Assembly (NCBI GenBank): GCA_017311185.1
Contig: JAESUZ010002880.1
Location: 1 to 64,000, forward strand
From: Proteles cristata cristata
Taxonomy: Eukaryota > Chordata > Mammalia > Carnivora > Hyaenidae
Length of the DNA: 64,000 nucleotides
Direction: 5' to 3'
Every line of letters starts with the position of its first letter. The first letter of the stretch is position 1. A model generated the notes under the pieces. The model had not been told where the DNA came from. It saw only the letters and a program-made list of their open reading frames with translations, and ran no database searches. The translations under genes and the position numbers were made by a program. Of the stretch, positions 53,270-62,900 are shown piece by piece.

Positions 53270-53430
53270 TACTCTAGTAGACGTTTGGGCAAGTGGCTAA
53301 TTTTTCTGAACGTTGGTCTCCTCCTTCATAAAGTGGGGAAAGTCACCCAACCCCACTGCCTGGTGGTGACAGTTAAATGGCCTGGGGCTTGTAAGATGCC
53401 GCATGCTCAGTAGATGCAAGCTGCTTCCTC
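53270..53430 (+). mobile_element. MIR, sense
   Basis: 'GCAAGTGGCTAATTTTTCTG' then AACGTTGGTCTCCTCCTTCAT, AAAGTGGGGAAAG, 'GGTGACAGTTAAATGGCCTG', CATGCTCAGTAGATGC follow MIR order. Confidence 0.65.
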
Positions 53431-53479
53431 TTTTCCTTTTGGAATCACGCTTCACCTACAGCACGTGGGGGCAGAGCGT

Positions 53480-53772
53480 AAGTATCGGGCCATCACGGCT
53501 TCTGTTCCAACCGTTCAACCCTGTCCTTGCGTGTGAAAGTGGCCATGGACATTAGCGGGGCAAATGGGCGTGGCCGTGTGCCAGTAAAACTTTATTGTGG
53601 TTACTGAAATGTGAACCTCATGCAGTCTTCACGAATCATGAAATTCTGTTCCTTTGATTTTTTTTTTCAACCATTCAGAAATGTACAACCACTGTCAGAT
53701 CACTGCAGAACCAAAGTAGCGGGTGTCTGGATTTGGCCCAGGAGGGGGGGCATGGTTTGCCACACCCCCTAC
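53480..53772 (+). mobile_element. hAT-type MER element, near complete 3' half
   Basis: 'GTGAAAGTGGCCATGGACAT', 'CAAATGGGCGTGGCCGTGTG' then CCAGTAAAACTTTATTG, a middle with CATGAAATTCTGTTCCTTTG, and GGATTTGGCCCAGGAGG then CATGGTTTGCCACACCCC. These are in the order of a non-autonomous hAT family (long variant). A same-family fragment lies at 43268-43427. Confidence 0.7.
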
Positions 53773-53890
53773 GGGACTCTGAGCCCCTTGCCGGCGGGAG
53801 CCGGGTGTATTTTTCTCTGCCCAATACCCCTGGCATATGTCCTATAGAGAGCAGACACACACCAAATATCTGTGCAATAAACACAATATA
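53760..53890 (+). mobile_element. L2 end fragment
   Basis: 'ACTCTGAGCCCCTTGCCGGC' then GGGAGCCGGGTG, TATTTTTCTCTGCCCAATACC, 'ATGTCCTATAGAGAGCAGAC' and CAATAAACACAA match a sense L2 3' end. It partly abuts the hAT element. Confidence 0.5.
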
Positions 53891-54370
53891 TACTGCTTAA
53901 TGGAGAGTATAATCCTTGACTGTCTACCCCCTTAGGGCCACAGGGGGTTGACGCCATGAAGGCCACATCATTACAAGGCATCGGCACTGGCTGTGCTCAC
54001 TTCTGTGAGCTCTAGTCCCCTCTTGGCTCTTTAAGGAGACAGGTTGAAGTTCATAGCCGCAACCAGCATGAAACGGCCAATAAAAAGGGAGAAACCAATG
54101 TTCTAAAATCTATTCGGTTGAGCTATTCATTTGCCGCTTATTAATTTATTAACAGTTCCACCCACCCCAACCTGCACAAAGGCAAACTTTGTTTTCCCCG
54201 GTTCCCCAGGGAGCCTTCATTTTGGGGGTGGCCCGAGGAGAGACCAGTGTGGTGTGGCCCATTAAGGTGCAGCTGTTGGTCAGTGAGGACTCAGAAAATC
54301 GTCCTGCTGTTTTACGGTGGCCTGACGTGCCTCGCGGCGTCAGCAGGCAGTCCCCTTCCATCTCCCGCAG
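53891..54370. other. Unique sequence, no gene seen
   Basis: No repeat recognised. A 238-codon frame begins at 54189 and is discussed under rejected items. Confidence 0.4.
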
Positions 54371-54375
54371 ACGCC

Positions 54376-54464
54376 CGGCCAGAGGGCACTGGGTTCCCAT
54401 GCTCCTGCTACGTCGCCTGTCCTCAGCCCTGCCCTGTCCAGCCCCAACCACCGCCAGAGGGCAC
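54376..54464 (+). promoter_or_regulatory. Two tandem CTCF-like motifs
   Basis: CGGCCAGAGGGCACT at 54376-54390 and CCGCCAGAGGGCAC at 54451-54464, same orientation, about 75 bp apart. The second fits the 14-bp CTCF core pattern fully; the first has one mismatch. CTCF sites mark insulators and loop anchors. Occupancy is unknown. Confidence 0.45.
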
Positions 54465-54839
54465 CGCTGGCCCCCTGAAGTCCACACACTGCTCCACCCC
54501 CCAGACGGGGGCCGAGGTCACTGTGAGCTCCCACAGATGCAGCTTGAATTGCACGATGTCCTTGGCTTGACCCAAATGAGGTTTCCGCTGGGATCTCTTA
54601 TGTGCCAAGCAGCCTCCCATCGTGCCCCACAGAGGGGAAGTTGTCTGTGGATTCAGAGAGTACCATTTACATCCAGTTTCATTTCCTACAACAAATTAAA
54701 GGGAACATCAGAGAGAGGACTGAATATTCTCAGTTCTCAATCTCTTATGCAAGCCCACCTTATTTTATTTCTACAATATTTAGAATATTATTTTCCAAGA
54801 TCATGTGGGAGTTGGCTGCCCCGCCTACCTGTCAACATC
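54465..54839. other. Unique sequence, no gene seen
   Basis: The GC-rich part to about 54640 turns AT-rich toward 54800. No repeat assigned. Confidence 0.35.
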
Positions 54840-55115
54840 AGCTCACACCAGGATACCCCAGGACCTTTGCACTGCTTTTCTTTGCCTCTTTTGGTCTTCC
54901 CTTAAATGTCGCCTCTTCCGAGAGACCTCCGCAGGTCATGCTATGTAAAGGCATTCTCCCTCTTATCAAATCGTCCTGTTTATCTGTATGATTTGCAATT
55001 CTTTGGTTTGCTCTCTCCTCTGCATCCTGTCACCCTCTGCTGTCATGTAAACTCCATAAAAGCTTGGCACAAAGTAGGAGCTCAATAAATCCTTGTTGAC
55101 CAGATGACTGAAATG
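54840..55115 (+). mobile_element. L2 3' end
   Basis: 'GGACCTTTGCACTGCTTTTC' then GTCTTCCCTTAAATGTCGCC, 'CTGTTTATCTGTATGATTTG', 'TAAACTCCATAAAAGCTTGG', AGCTCAATAAATCCTTGTTG then ACCAGATGACTG: the standard order of a sense L2 3' end. Confidence 0.8.
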
Positions 55116-55149
55116 TGTGCAGGAGAAAGAACATTCCAGGCTGGGGATT

Positions 55150-55310
55150 GCTCTGGAATAGGGGTCAGAGCCCTGGGATTCAAGATCAGCTTCGACACAC
55201 GGTCGCTGTGGTCTGGGGTTAATCACTTAGCCCTTGAGGAATGGTCTCTACAGCAGAGAAACGAGGGCAGTGCTAGAACTTTCCCATCAGGAGCGCTGGG
55301 ACAGTTACAT
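55150..55310 (+). mobile_element. MIR, sense, diverged
   Basis: 'CAGAGCCCTGGGATTCAAGA', CACTTAGCCCTTGAGGAATGG, ACGAGGGCAGTGCTAGAAC fit MIR loosely. Confidence 0.35.
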
Positions 55311-55544
55311 GTGGCGAAGGTGATAAGGGGCAGATCACGCGACACATCTAGTCGCTGCCGGCTCCTGGAAAGCAGGGACGGGTGGGTTCGGTGTTGCCGC
55401 CATGCCATCTGGCAGAGTCCTTGTTCACTCTCCGTGGTCATTGTTGAGTAGAAGGAGGGTGTGGACCCCTCAAGGCCAACACCAAGGGATTGAGAATAAA
55501 AGAATCATTTCCTGGAAGAGAGAGTGTCTGGCTTCCCCGGTGTC

Positions 55545-55872
55545 ATGGGCTGAATTGCGTCCCCACAACATTCCTATGTTGTATCTCAGACTGGGACTGG
55601 GTAGGTAGGGCCTTAACAGGTGACGTAGGTGAAGTGGGGACCCAGTGTAGCCTGACGGGTGTCCTTACAGAGAGGCCTGTGACACAGGCACAGAGGGAAG
55701 ACGGTGAGCCGGCCCAGGGAGGAAGGGGCCGTCTGTGGCCCAAGGGGACAGGCTTCGGGGGAAACCAGCCCTGGCTGCCCCTTGAACTGTGAGCTCCAGA
55801 TCTCTGATCTTGAACTATGAGAATAAACTCTGTCGTGAAAGCCCCTGGCCCCTGCTGACCTGTTACAGTGGT
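55545..55872 (+). mobile_element. MLT1-like LTR fragment
   Basis: 'GTCATGGGCTGAATTGCGTC' then CCCACAACATTCC, 'GGGTGTCCTTACAGAGAGGC', AATAAACTCTGTCGTG near the end: MLT1-type order. The middle is GC-rich and diverged. Confidence 0.65.
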
Positions 55873-55999
55873 CCCTGGTCAGCCCCCTGCGGCCTTAACA
55901 AAACCCCTGTGTGTGGAAAACCGATCGGGGCACTGCGAGAAGTGTGTTACAGCAAAGACCTCATGGCTTGTGAGCCTGGCAAGGAGGCCTCATTCCCCC

Positions 56000-56070
56000 C
56001 CTCTTGTAGGATGAGGAAACTGAGGCAGAGAGGGGGTAAAGTGCCTGCCCATGGTTGTGCAGCCTGGGTG
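56000..56070 (-). mobile_element. MIR fragment
   Basis: 'GATGAGGAAACTGAGGCAGA' then GAGGGGGTAAAGTGCCTGCCC is antisense MIR core. Confidence 0.6.
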
Positions 56071-56227
56071 AGGCCACACTAGAGAGGCCAGGTGGCTCAG
56101 TGTAGACGCTCTGAGGAAGACGGGCTTGAATCTGGCTCTGTCCTTTGCTAATTATGGGGTCTTGGCATGGCTGCTTAGTCAGTTGTAGGTTTTCTGTCCT
56201 TTTTAAAAAAATGTTTATTTTTTTTAA

Positions 56228-56444
56228 ACAATTTTTTTTAATGTTTTATTTATTTCTAGGAGAGAGGAAGACAGCGTGAACAGGGGAGGGTCAGAGAGAG
56301 AGGGAGTCACAGACTGAAACAGGCTCCAGGCTCTGAGCTGGCAGTCAGCACAGAGCCCGACGCGGGGCTCGAACCCACGAACCGCGAGATCATGACCTAA
56401 GCGAAAGTCGGACGCTTAACCGACTAAGCCACCCAGGCGCCCCC
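56228..56444 (-). mobile_element. Felid SINE, young type, inserted into an older SINE
   Basis: CTAGGAGAGAG, GGCAGTCAGCACAGAGCCCG, GCGAAAGTCGG, end CACCCAGGCGCCCC. AAAAAATGTTTATTT occurs just before (about 56206-56222) and just after (56445 on), which is the tail of an older SINE duplicated on insertion. Confidence 0.94.
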
Positions 56445-56635
56445 CAAAAAATGTTTATTTTTGAGAGAGAGAGAGTAGGGGAGGAGTAGAGAGAGAGGGA
56501 GACACAGAATCCAAAACAGGCTGCAGGCTCTGGGCTGTCAGCACAGAGCCTAATGCAGGGCTCGAGCCCACTAACCGTGAGATCATGACCTGAGCCGAAG
56601 TTGGACGCTCAACCGACTGAGCCACCCAGGCGCCT
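56445..56635 (-). mobile_element. Felid SINE, older copy, host of the insertion
   Basis: Same strand, tail AAAAAATGTTTATTTTTGAG, body with CAGCACAGAGCCTAATGCAG and end GCCACCCAGGCGCC. The young SINE interrupted its tail. Confidence 0.93.
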
Positions 56636-56639
56636 CTCG

Positions 56640-57284
56640 AAGGGCTTTCTTAGCCCAACAAGTGGCTCAGAATGAGCTTTCAGTGCCTGGACACTGTTCA
56701 CAGCTCTTGCACCAGGTTGCCGGGATCTGACAGCTGCCCTCTTCCTCTGCCCGTGGCCCCGGGGATGGGGACTCTGGGTTGGCACGAGCCTCAGGCCCCA
56801 CTGCCTGGTGCACAGCCCGCCTGAAGGGAGGTGGCCTCCAGCTGCCAATCTGGTGGTTTGAGCCCCTTGCTGAGCCGTTGGATGGCTATTGAGCCTCGTA
56901 AGGTCCCTCTCCTGTACCTCCGTGGCCCCGGGACACACAAGAAGCTCGCTGTGCCAGCCAGTCGGCTCCTTAATTAAACAGCACAAATGTCAAAAAGGTG
57001 TGACAGGAAGGCTCCCTGTGACTGAGGTAGCTCAGGAGATGGAGACCAAATCATACGGCAGTGTGAACTCTCTCTCTTTTTCTTTGTTTTTGTTTTTTTG
57101 GCTGTGATGAAATTACTGAGCTCCCTGAGAGCGGGGGTAGAAGTGAATGCAGCAAATAATGGCAGTTCCTAACCGCATCTGCCAAAGGAACAGGGAGGGT
57201 CCTGCAGGGTTTGCGAGCCCAGTCGCCCCCTCGTCCTGGCCGGAGTCCTGTGCCCTTTCCCAGCCGCGCGGCTCTAGCGGAAAT
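56640..57284. other. Unique sequence, no gene seen
   Basis: GC-rich. No repeat assigned. Confidence 0.35.
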
Positions 57285-57430
57285 CACATTTCCCTGTGAC
57301 CTGCTTTCCACGTCTGTGGAACGGGATTCAGAATAGCATCCATCTCCTGGGCGGTTGGGAAGATCAAGAGGTGAGATACGCAGGGAGTGCTCAGAACCAC
57401 ATCGGCTCGAGCAATGAGCACTGTGGTCTG
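57285..57430 (+). mobile_element. MIR, sense, diverged
   Basis: 'TGACCTGCTTTCCACGTCTG' then TGGAACGGGATTCAG, 'GGGAAGATCAAGAGGTGAGA' then CAGGGAGTGCTCAGAAC match MIR order. Confidence 0.45.
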
Positions 57431-57734
57431 ATAGTTCTTAATCGTGGTCGTCGTTAAGTGGATTATTTCTGCCCACCAACCTCTACCCACTCAGCTTGGA
57501 CCCCACCCCCGGCCCCCTGACTTCTCCACAGCTGCACCTGGCTCTACGTACCCCGTGCTTGTGCTGCTTCTTGCTCTCTGTGCAATGCACGGCTCCCGTC
57601 TGCCAGGCGGCCGGGATGAGCAGACAGAATTAGTGGTCTCGAGGACCAAGAGTCAACCGCCCACCTGTGGCTATTGTGACCTCGTCTGGGGGCCCCTCCT
57701 AAGTGTCTGCAGCTCGTATAGCTTGTCTCATGTG
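57431..57734. other. Unique sequence, no gene seen
   Basis: No repeat recognised. The 130-codon frame at 57444-57836 runs into L1 sequence and is not coding. Confidence 0.4.
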
Positions 57735-58181
57735 GTCTTAATAGCCAAATCATGGAAAGAGCCTAAGTGTCAATCAACGGACGAATGGATCAAGAAGATG
57801 TGTTTATCTACACCATGGAATACTGCATGGCAATGAGAAGCAATGAAATCTGGCCATGTGTAGCAACATGGATGGACCTTGAGGGTGTTATGCTGAGCGA
57901 CATAAGTCAGGCAGAGAAGGACAAATATCATATGTTTGCACATATAGGAGAATTAGGAGGAACTTAACAGAGGACCATGGGGGAGAAGAAGGGGAAAAAT
58001 AGTTGGGGAGAGGGAGGGAGGCAAACCATGAGAGACTCTTGAATGCTGAGAACAAACTGAGGGCTGATGGGTGTGTGGGAGGGAGGGGGGTGATGGGCAT
58101 GGAGGAGGGCACTTGTGGGGATGAACACTGGGTGTTATATGGAAACCAACTTTACAACAAACTATTTAAAAAAAAACAAAA
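57735..58181 (+). mobile_element. Carnivore L1 3' end, sense
   Basis: 'AGCCAAATCATGGAAAGAGC' then AATGGATCAAGAAGATGTG, 'ACATGGATGGACCTTGAGGG', 'GAGCGACATAAGTCAGGCAG' then AGAAGGACAAATATCATATG, and 'TGAACACTGGGTGTTATATG' then A9 tail. 5' truncated at about 57735. The 66-codon frame at 57767-57967 is an L1 ORF2 C-terminal remnant. Confidence 0.9.
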
Positions 58182-58194
58182 GCCTTGCAAGGCA

Positions 58195-58315
58195 AGTCCT
58201 CTTTCCCGTTTCCTCTTCCTCAGTGGGGAAACCGAGGCCCACAGAGATCGATGTGTCCAAGGCCACAAACCGTCAAGGTCAAAGGTTTCAAACCTAGGGC
58301 CCGTGGCCTCCAGGC
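58195..58315 (-). mobile_element. MIR fragment
   Basis: 'CAGTGGGGAAACCGAGGCCC' then AGATCGATGTGTCCAAGGCCAC match antisense MIR core. Confidence 0.6.
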
Positions 58316-58319
58316 TGCC

Positions 58320-58510
58320 CTGATTTGCCCCACGTCTCTCCCTGCACGTATCATGTTGCTTTCAAATTCTTTGTGGCTGCCGTTGACACCACCACATGCG
58401 GATCCTCTGCGGGGGACAGCCGTCCAGCCATCGCTGTGCCCGTGGTACCTGACATGTCGCCTGGCTCAGGCAGGTGTGTGATAAACAAGTGGTGAGTGAG
58501 TGAAGGGAAT
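58320..58510 (+). mobile_element. L2 end fragment
   Basis: 'CCAGCCATCGCTGTGCCCGT' then GGTACCTGACATG, 'GGCAGGTGTGTGATAAACAA' then GTGGTGAGTGAGTG: sense L2 3' end order. Diverged. Confidence 0.5.
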
Positions 58511-58589
58511 TGCACACGCGTGTAACAAAGGGGTTAGATGCGAAGGAAGCTCGGAGCTCTCCCACGGCTCCCCAAACTCTTAGTCGCAT

Positions 58590-58725
58590 CATTCATGGAA
58601 ATTTCTTCCTGTCAAAATCATGTTAGGAAAATACAGCAGCGAGTAGTATTGTACGATTGTTGGTATAATTTGCAATTTCCATAGCTTCTTACTGAGGCGT
58701 GAACTTAAACATCACAGCAGTTGGT
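58590..58725. promoter_or_regulatory. Candidate conserved non-coding element
   Basis: 'CATCATTCATGGAAATTTCT', 'GTTAGGAAAATACAGCAGCG', 'GGTATAATTTGCAATTTCCA': short repeat-free AT-rich island. Conservation inferred. Confidence 0.3.
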
Positions 58726-58854
58726 CAAGTATGTGTATCCAGAGAATTCTAGGTCGGTCTCAGAGTGGACTGAGCTGGGCAGCATCTTGGCCGGGGGTCG
58801 GGGGAGGGTATTGAAATAGAAAAGGTGTGAAGGCAGAGCAGACCTCTGTAGCTG

Positions 58855-58940
58855 CCTGCTGATCCCGAAACCTTCCTCAAGTCACTGGGCCTCAGTTTCT
58901 GCATGTGTAAAATGGAGACAAGGTAAAATGGGGCCGTGTG
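58855..58940 (+). mobile_element. MIR, sense, fragment
   Basis: 'TCAAGTCACTGGGCCTCAGT' then TTCTGCATGTGTAAAATGGAG is the MIR core. Confidence 0.75.
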
Positions 58941-59395
58941 CGGTTGGAGCCGTGGCTGCTTCATGGAGAGCCCCATGTGCATCAGTCTGCTCTTGCTCCC
59001 TTTGCAAATTATGAGCTACGGTTCAGTTTCCGCACTTGGACAGTTGAGGCACCGTTCTTAGCCCATCCTTCAGCCACAAATCTCTGTTCTCTGTCACCGT
59101 CTGTGGCGGCATCAACAAGCACTGGCCGAACACCGTGCCTGGTGCACCAGACAGCCCTGGTCAGTGCTACGGGACCGGTACAGGTGACAGGGCTCTTGGA
59201 GCTCAAGGGACAGTGGCATCCCTCCCAGCTGGGGTTTGATTTGGCTATGAATCCTCATAAACATCACCCATCTCCTGCTTCATTTCTGTTTCTGCCTTTG
59301 GGTGGCTGTGACACAGCTGTAAACTCCGGCTCTCAGCCCGTGAGCATCTGATTTCCCCTGGCATCGGCTTAAAGGGAACAGGAATGCTCTGTCAT
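58941..59395. other. Unique sequence, no gene seen
   Basis: No repeat recognised. Frame of 137 codons without domain. Confidence 0.4.
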
Positions 59396-59396
59396 C

Positions 59397-59585
59397 TGTC
59401 TAGCATCTATCTATCTGTCATCTATTATCTATCATTTATCTATCAATTTATCATATATGTATCTCTATATTCTTTTGTCTATCTATCATCTATTATCTAT
59501 CATTTATCTACCAATCTATCAGGTATCTATTATCTATTGTCTGTTTATCATCTATCTATAATCTATTATCTATCTATCTATAGAT
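59397..59585. repeat. Degenerate ATCT/TATC microsatellite
   Basis: Imperfect ATCT, ATCA and TTAT units over about 190 nt. The 116-codon frame at 59384-59734 is repeat-derived. Confidence 0.92.
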
Positions 59586-59593
59586 TATCTTTC

Positions 59594-59674
59594 CTTCCTT
59601 CCACCCTCCATCCATCCATCCACCCACCCACCCATCCATCCATCCATCCATCCATCCATCCATCCATCCATCCC
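59594..59674. repeat. (CATC)n / (CACC)n microsatellite
   Basis: CATC tandem units with CACC variants near 59620-59630. Adjacent to the ATCT array. Likely polymorphic. Confidence 0.95.
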
Positions 59675-59734
59675 CTAGGTACTAGTATGGTAGTAGAAAA
59701 GGGGCACGGAGAGAGGCAGGGACGAGTGGTGTAG

Positions 59735-59890
59735 AGCTATTGAGGTCATATAGACTCGGAGTTGAATCCTATCTTCTAGTTACTGTTCTGGGCAAGTCAC
59801 CTCGTCAGGCAGAGGCTGCTTTGTCATCTGTAGGCCAGGGCTGATAAGACCTGCCTTACAAGGTTGCTAGGTGGTGTCCCCGCAGTCACC
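59735..59890 (+). mobile_element. MIR, sense
   Basis: 'AGACTCGGAGTTGAATCCTA', CTGGGCAAGTCACCTCG, TTTGTCATCTGTAGGCC, CTTACAAGGTTGC follow MIR order. Confidence 0.65.
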
Positions 59891-60309
59891 TTCCCCGAGT
59901 GGTACCCCGGTAATGCGGATGGGAGCTCTTCTCACTAAGCCACACAAGGCGGGGCTGAACACCAGAAGGGTTATTTGCACAGCTTTCCTGGAGGAGAACA
60001 GGGCAGGATTGCACCGGCCCTGCTCCTGGGAGTCAGAGATGAGGTCCTACGGAGAAGGTTCTCATTTTCCCTGAAGCCCAGGCCTCCTGGGGTGCCTCAT
60101 TTCACCAGCCTTGGCTTTGGGGTGAAGTGTGCGATGACGGCCTGGGGGCCCTCACAGCAGTGGGGGCGGGGCAGCCAGCGCACCCTCCAAGAAGGGTTTG
60201 TGTGAAGGTTATTCTCTACATTGTGTGTGGGGGTTCACACTAGGAGACAGGGCCCCACACACACTATCTCCCAGCAGACTGGTAGGGGGGTCTTTCACCC
60301 AGTTTTTCC
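59891..60309. other. Unique sequence, no gene seen
   Basis: No repeat assigned. Confidence 0.4.
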
Positions 60310-60405
60310 AGATAAAGAATCTCAGTGGACTGAGAAGGGCAAATCACATACCCAAGGTCACACCACGGGTGGGCGGAGCCACAGCCTGGTGGGAGGTTCA
60401 GAGCT
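60310..60405 (-). mobile_element. MIR fragment
   Basis: 'CAGTGGACTGAGAAGGGCAA' then CCCAAGGTCACACCACGG, GGCGGAGCCACAGCC match antisense MIR. Confidence 0.5.
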
Positions 60406-60810
60406 GGGAGAGCAGCCTGGCAGCCTCACATTTATTTGGATTTCAGAGGTGGAAATCTCTACCTTGCACCCTGACCTGTGGAATGGGTGCATCCCGAACA
60501 AGATAATGGCCAACAGGTGCCGGAGGCCCACTCTGCTGGTCTGCCGGGTTGTGGTCCACAGTGCAGAGCCACACCCCTGTGTTCCAGTGATGGGCCCAGG
60601 ACCAGGGTGAACAGGGTGAAGCCTACCCAGGGCGCCGAGGACAGGGGGGTACTGGGGGGGTTGAAAAGACTTCTCCCAGAGGCCAAGAGTCTTCATTTTA
60701 AAGAGCCTCCCTTCATTCTGAGACAACTATTTCTGACATATAATTTGGTCTGCAAAGTCCTTTATTTTATGAAAGGAGAGACGTAACAGGCGGTACTCAG
60801 GCTTTGTTTA
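60406..60810. other. Unique sequence, no gene seen
   Basis: No repeat assigned. Frames of up to 129 codons have no domain. Confidence 0.4.
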
Positions 60811-61008
60811 ATTTTTTAAAAATATTTGTTTATTTTGAGAAAGAGAGAAAGAGATGAACTGGGGGAGGGGCAGAGAGAAAGGGAGAGAGAATCTCTGTGC
60901 TGGCAGCACAGAGCCCAACGTGGGGCTCAAACTTATGAACTGTGAAATCATGGCCTGAGCTGAAACGAAGAATGGGGCTCTCAACCGACTAAGCTACTCA
61001 GACACCCC
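60811..61008 (-). mobile_element. Felid SINE, old diverged copy
   Basis: Minus-strand copy: tail TTTTTTAAAAATATTTGTTTA, TGGCAGCACAGAGCCCAACG, end CTACTCAGACACCCC. Flanks AGGCTTTGTTT and AGGATTTTGTT may be a decayed TSD. Confidence 0.88.
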
Positions 61009-61082
61009 TAGGATTTTGTTGTAAAGTTTGCCAAAAAAGGCTGACAGCTCTATGTTGATTCTTCTCCCTCTCCCCCTCCCCT

Positions 61083-61661
61083 CATCTATTATCTATAGAT
61101 ATCATCTATCAACCAATCATCTATTATCTATCATCAATCATCTGTCTATCTAATATATCATATATTATTTATCATCTGTCTATTTAATCTAGTATTTATT
61201 GTTTATCATCTTTCTACCAATCATCTATCTATCATCTTTTATTGTCTATTTATCTAATCTATCATTTATTATCTACTATGTACCTATCTGTTATATATCT
61301 GTCTATCTAATCTATCATCTATTATCTATCTACCAATCATCTATCTATCTATCTATCTACCTATCTATCTATCTATCATCTGTCTAATCTATCATTTATT
61401 ATCTATCATCTATCTACCAATCATTTATCATTATTTATCATCTATTTGTCTATCTGTCTATCTAATCTATCATCTATTTATCTACCAACCATCTATCATC
61501 TATTATTTATCATTTATTTATCTATCTAATCTATCTACCATTTATTATCTATCATCTATCTAATTTATCATCTATCATCTACTATTTATAATCTATCTAT
61601 TTAATCTATCATCTATCTATCATTGATCAACTATTCTATCTATCATCTATCTTTCTCCTTA
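61083..61661. repeat. Large degenerate ATCT/TATC/ATCA array, about 580 bp
   Basis: Almost entirely A/T/C with units ATCT, ATCA, TTAT and CTAC in irregular order. It is the longest simple array in the window. The 62-codon frame inside it is low complexity. A SINE sits directly at its right edge. Confidence 0.95.
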
Positions 61662-61678
61662 CTATCTGTCTTTAATTT

Positions 61679-61900
61679 AATTTTTTATTTTATTTTGTTT
61701 TATTTTTTAAATGCTTTATTTATTTCTGAGAGAGAGAGAGAGCGGGGAAGGTCAGAGAGAGAAGGAGACACAGAATCTGAAACAGGCTCCAGGCTCTGAG
61801 CTGTCAGCACAGAGCCTGACATGGGGCTCGAACCCACCAACCGTGAGATCACGACCTGAGCCGAAGCCGGAGGCTTAACCGATGAGCCACCCAGGTGCCC
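61679..61900 (-). mobile_element. Felid SINE
   Basis: Tail TTTTATTTTATTTTGTTTTA, CTCCAGGCTCTGAGCTGTCAG, end GAGCCACCCAGGTGCCCC; one base is missing in CCGATGAGCC. TSD CTATCTGTCTTTAATTT at about 61662-61678 and 61901-61917. Confidence 0.95.
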
Positions 61901-61917
61901 CTATCTGTCTTTAATTT

Positions 61918-62729
61918 TAAAGGGAACTGCCTGGGACACCTGCAGACCTGGGCCCCACTGCTCTGTACATCACTTTGAGGAAGTTCTGTGAATTAGATGC
62001 CCCCAGTGCCTTCCAGGGGCTACGGATCAGCCACGCGTCAGGCACCCCAGGAGGCCTGTTGTCCTGCTCGGGCCCTTTCTAGCCGCGTGACAACATACAC
62101 GTGGCTGCCCCTCTCAGCCTCCCATGCTCCCCGCCACACGGACCCCCAGAGGCCGACCGGAAGGGCCATTTTGATGCCTGAGAGGCGGGGCGTCAGAAAG
62201 GCCAGGTGGCCTTGGACTCCAGGAGGCCGGCCAGCAGGTTCCGCCCATTCATCATGTCCTGACTTACGAAAACCCACGGACCATTTACTGTGGACCAGCG
62301 CCCGCACAGCGAGCTGGGGGTACAGTAGCAGACACGACAGACCAGCCGTCAGCTTTTCAATCGAGCAGGGACGCCAATAAATACAAGGTCGATCTGTCTG
62401 TTCCCTGTGTGGGGTGAAGAGGGGGCCCGCGGGGGTTGCTGGAGCTCAGGGAGCTGGAGAGGGAGAGCATCATCTCACCCAGCCTGGGGGTTGGGGGCTG
62501 GAGGGGGGTGGTCCAGCCAACAGGGGGGACCTCCTGACTCCCAAGGGAGACGCAGAGTAGGCCAAGGGATGGATCCCTGGGGAGCCGAGCAATTAAACAC
62601 CAAAGAAAATGTGAACCTGAGATTTCTTGGAACAGCAGACGGACTAGGGGCTTTCTCAGAGCTGAGCTGATCTGGAGATCAAGCCTCTCCGAGGGTCTCA
62701 GTAACAGGCTCCTGCATTCAGAGGGTCCC
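61918..62729. other. Unique sequence, CpG-containing
   Basis: CGTG- and CCGG-rich around 62020-62240 but not an island. No repeat assigned. Open frames of up to 151 codons have no domain. Confidence 0.35.
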
Positions 62730-62900
62730 TCTCTGTTTATGGAGCTCCTTCTCAGATTTGATTCTATGTGATCTGCCTGACGGGCGGACAAGGCGGATGC
62801 CATTATCTCCACCGTAGAAGAGGACCTGGGGCTTGGGCAGACGAGATGTATTGCTCAAGGCCAGCTGGCTGGTCAGCTGTGATGTGACCCCGGACCCCTC
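62730..62900 (-). mobile_element. MIR
   Basis: 'TCAGATTTGATTCTATGTGA', GGATGCCATTATCTCCACCG then TAGAAGAGGACCTGGGGC, TTGCTCAAGGCCAGCTGGC follow antisense MIR. Confidence 0.6.

Noticed and set aside
54189..54905. 238-codon open frame, the longest in the window
   Set aside because: No domain or repeat I recognise, mixed composition, and overlapping frames on both strands. It crosses the CTCF-like motifs and enters the L2 end at 54840. Length is within chance for GC-rich sequence, and no splice or start context supports it.
57767..57967. 66-codon plus-strand frame
   Set aside because: L1 ORF2 C-terminal remnant in a 5'-truncated copy.
773..61900. tRNA gene-like A and B boxes
   Set aside because: All lie in SINE heads, which derive from tRNA genes. 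None has a full cloverleaf with intact acceptor stem.
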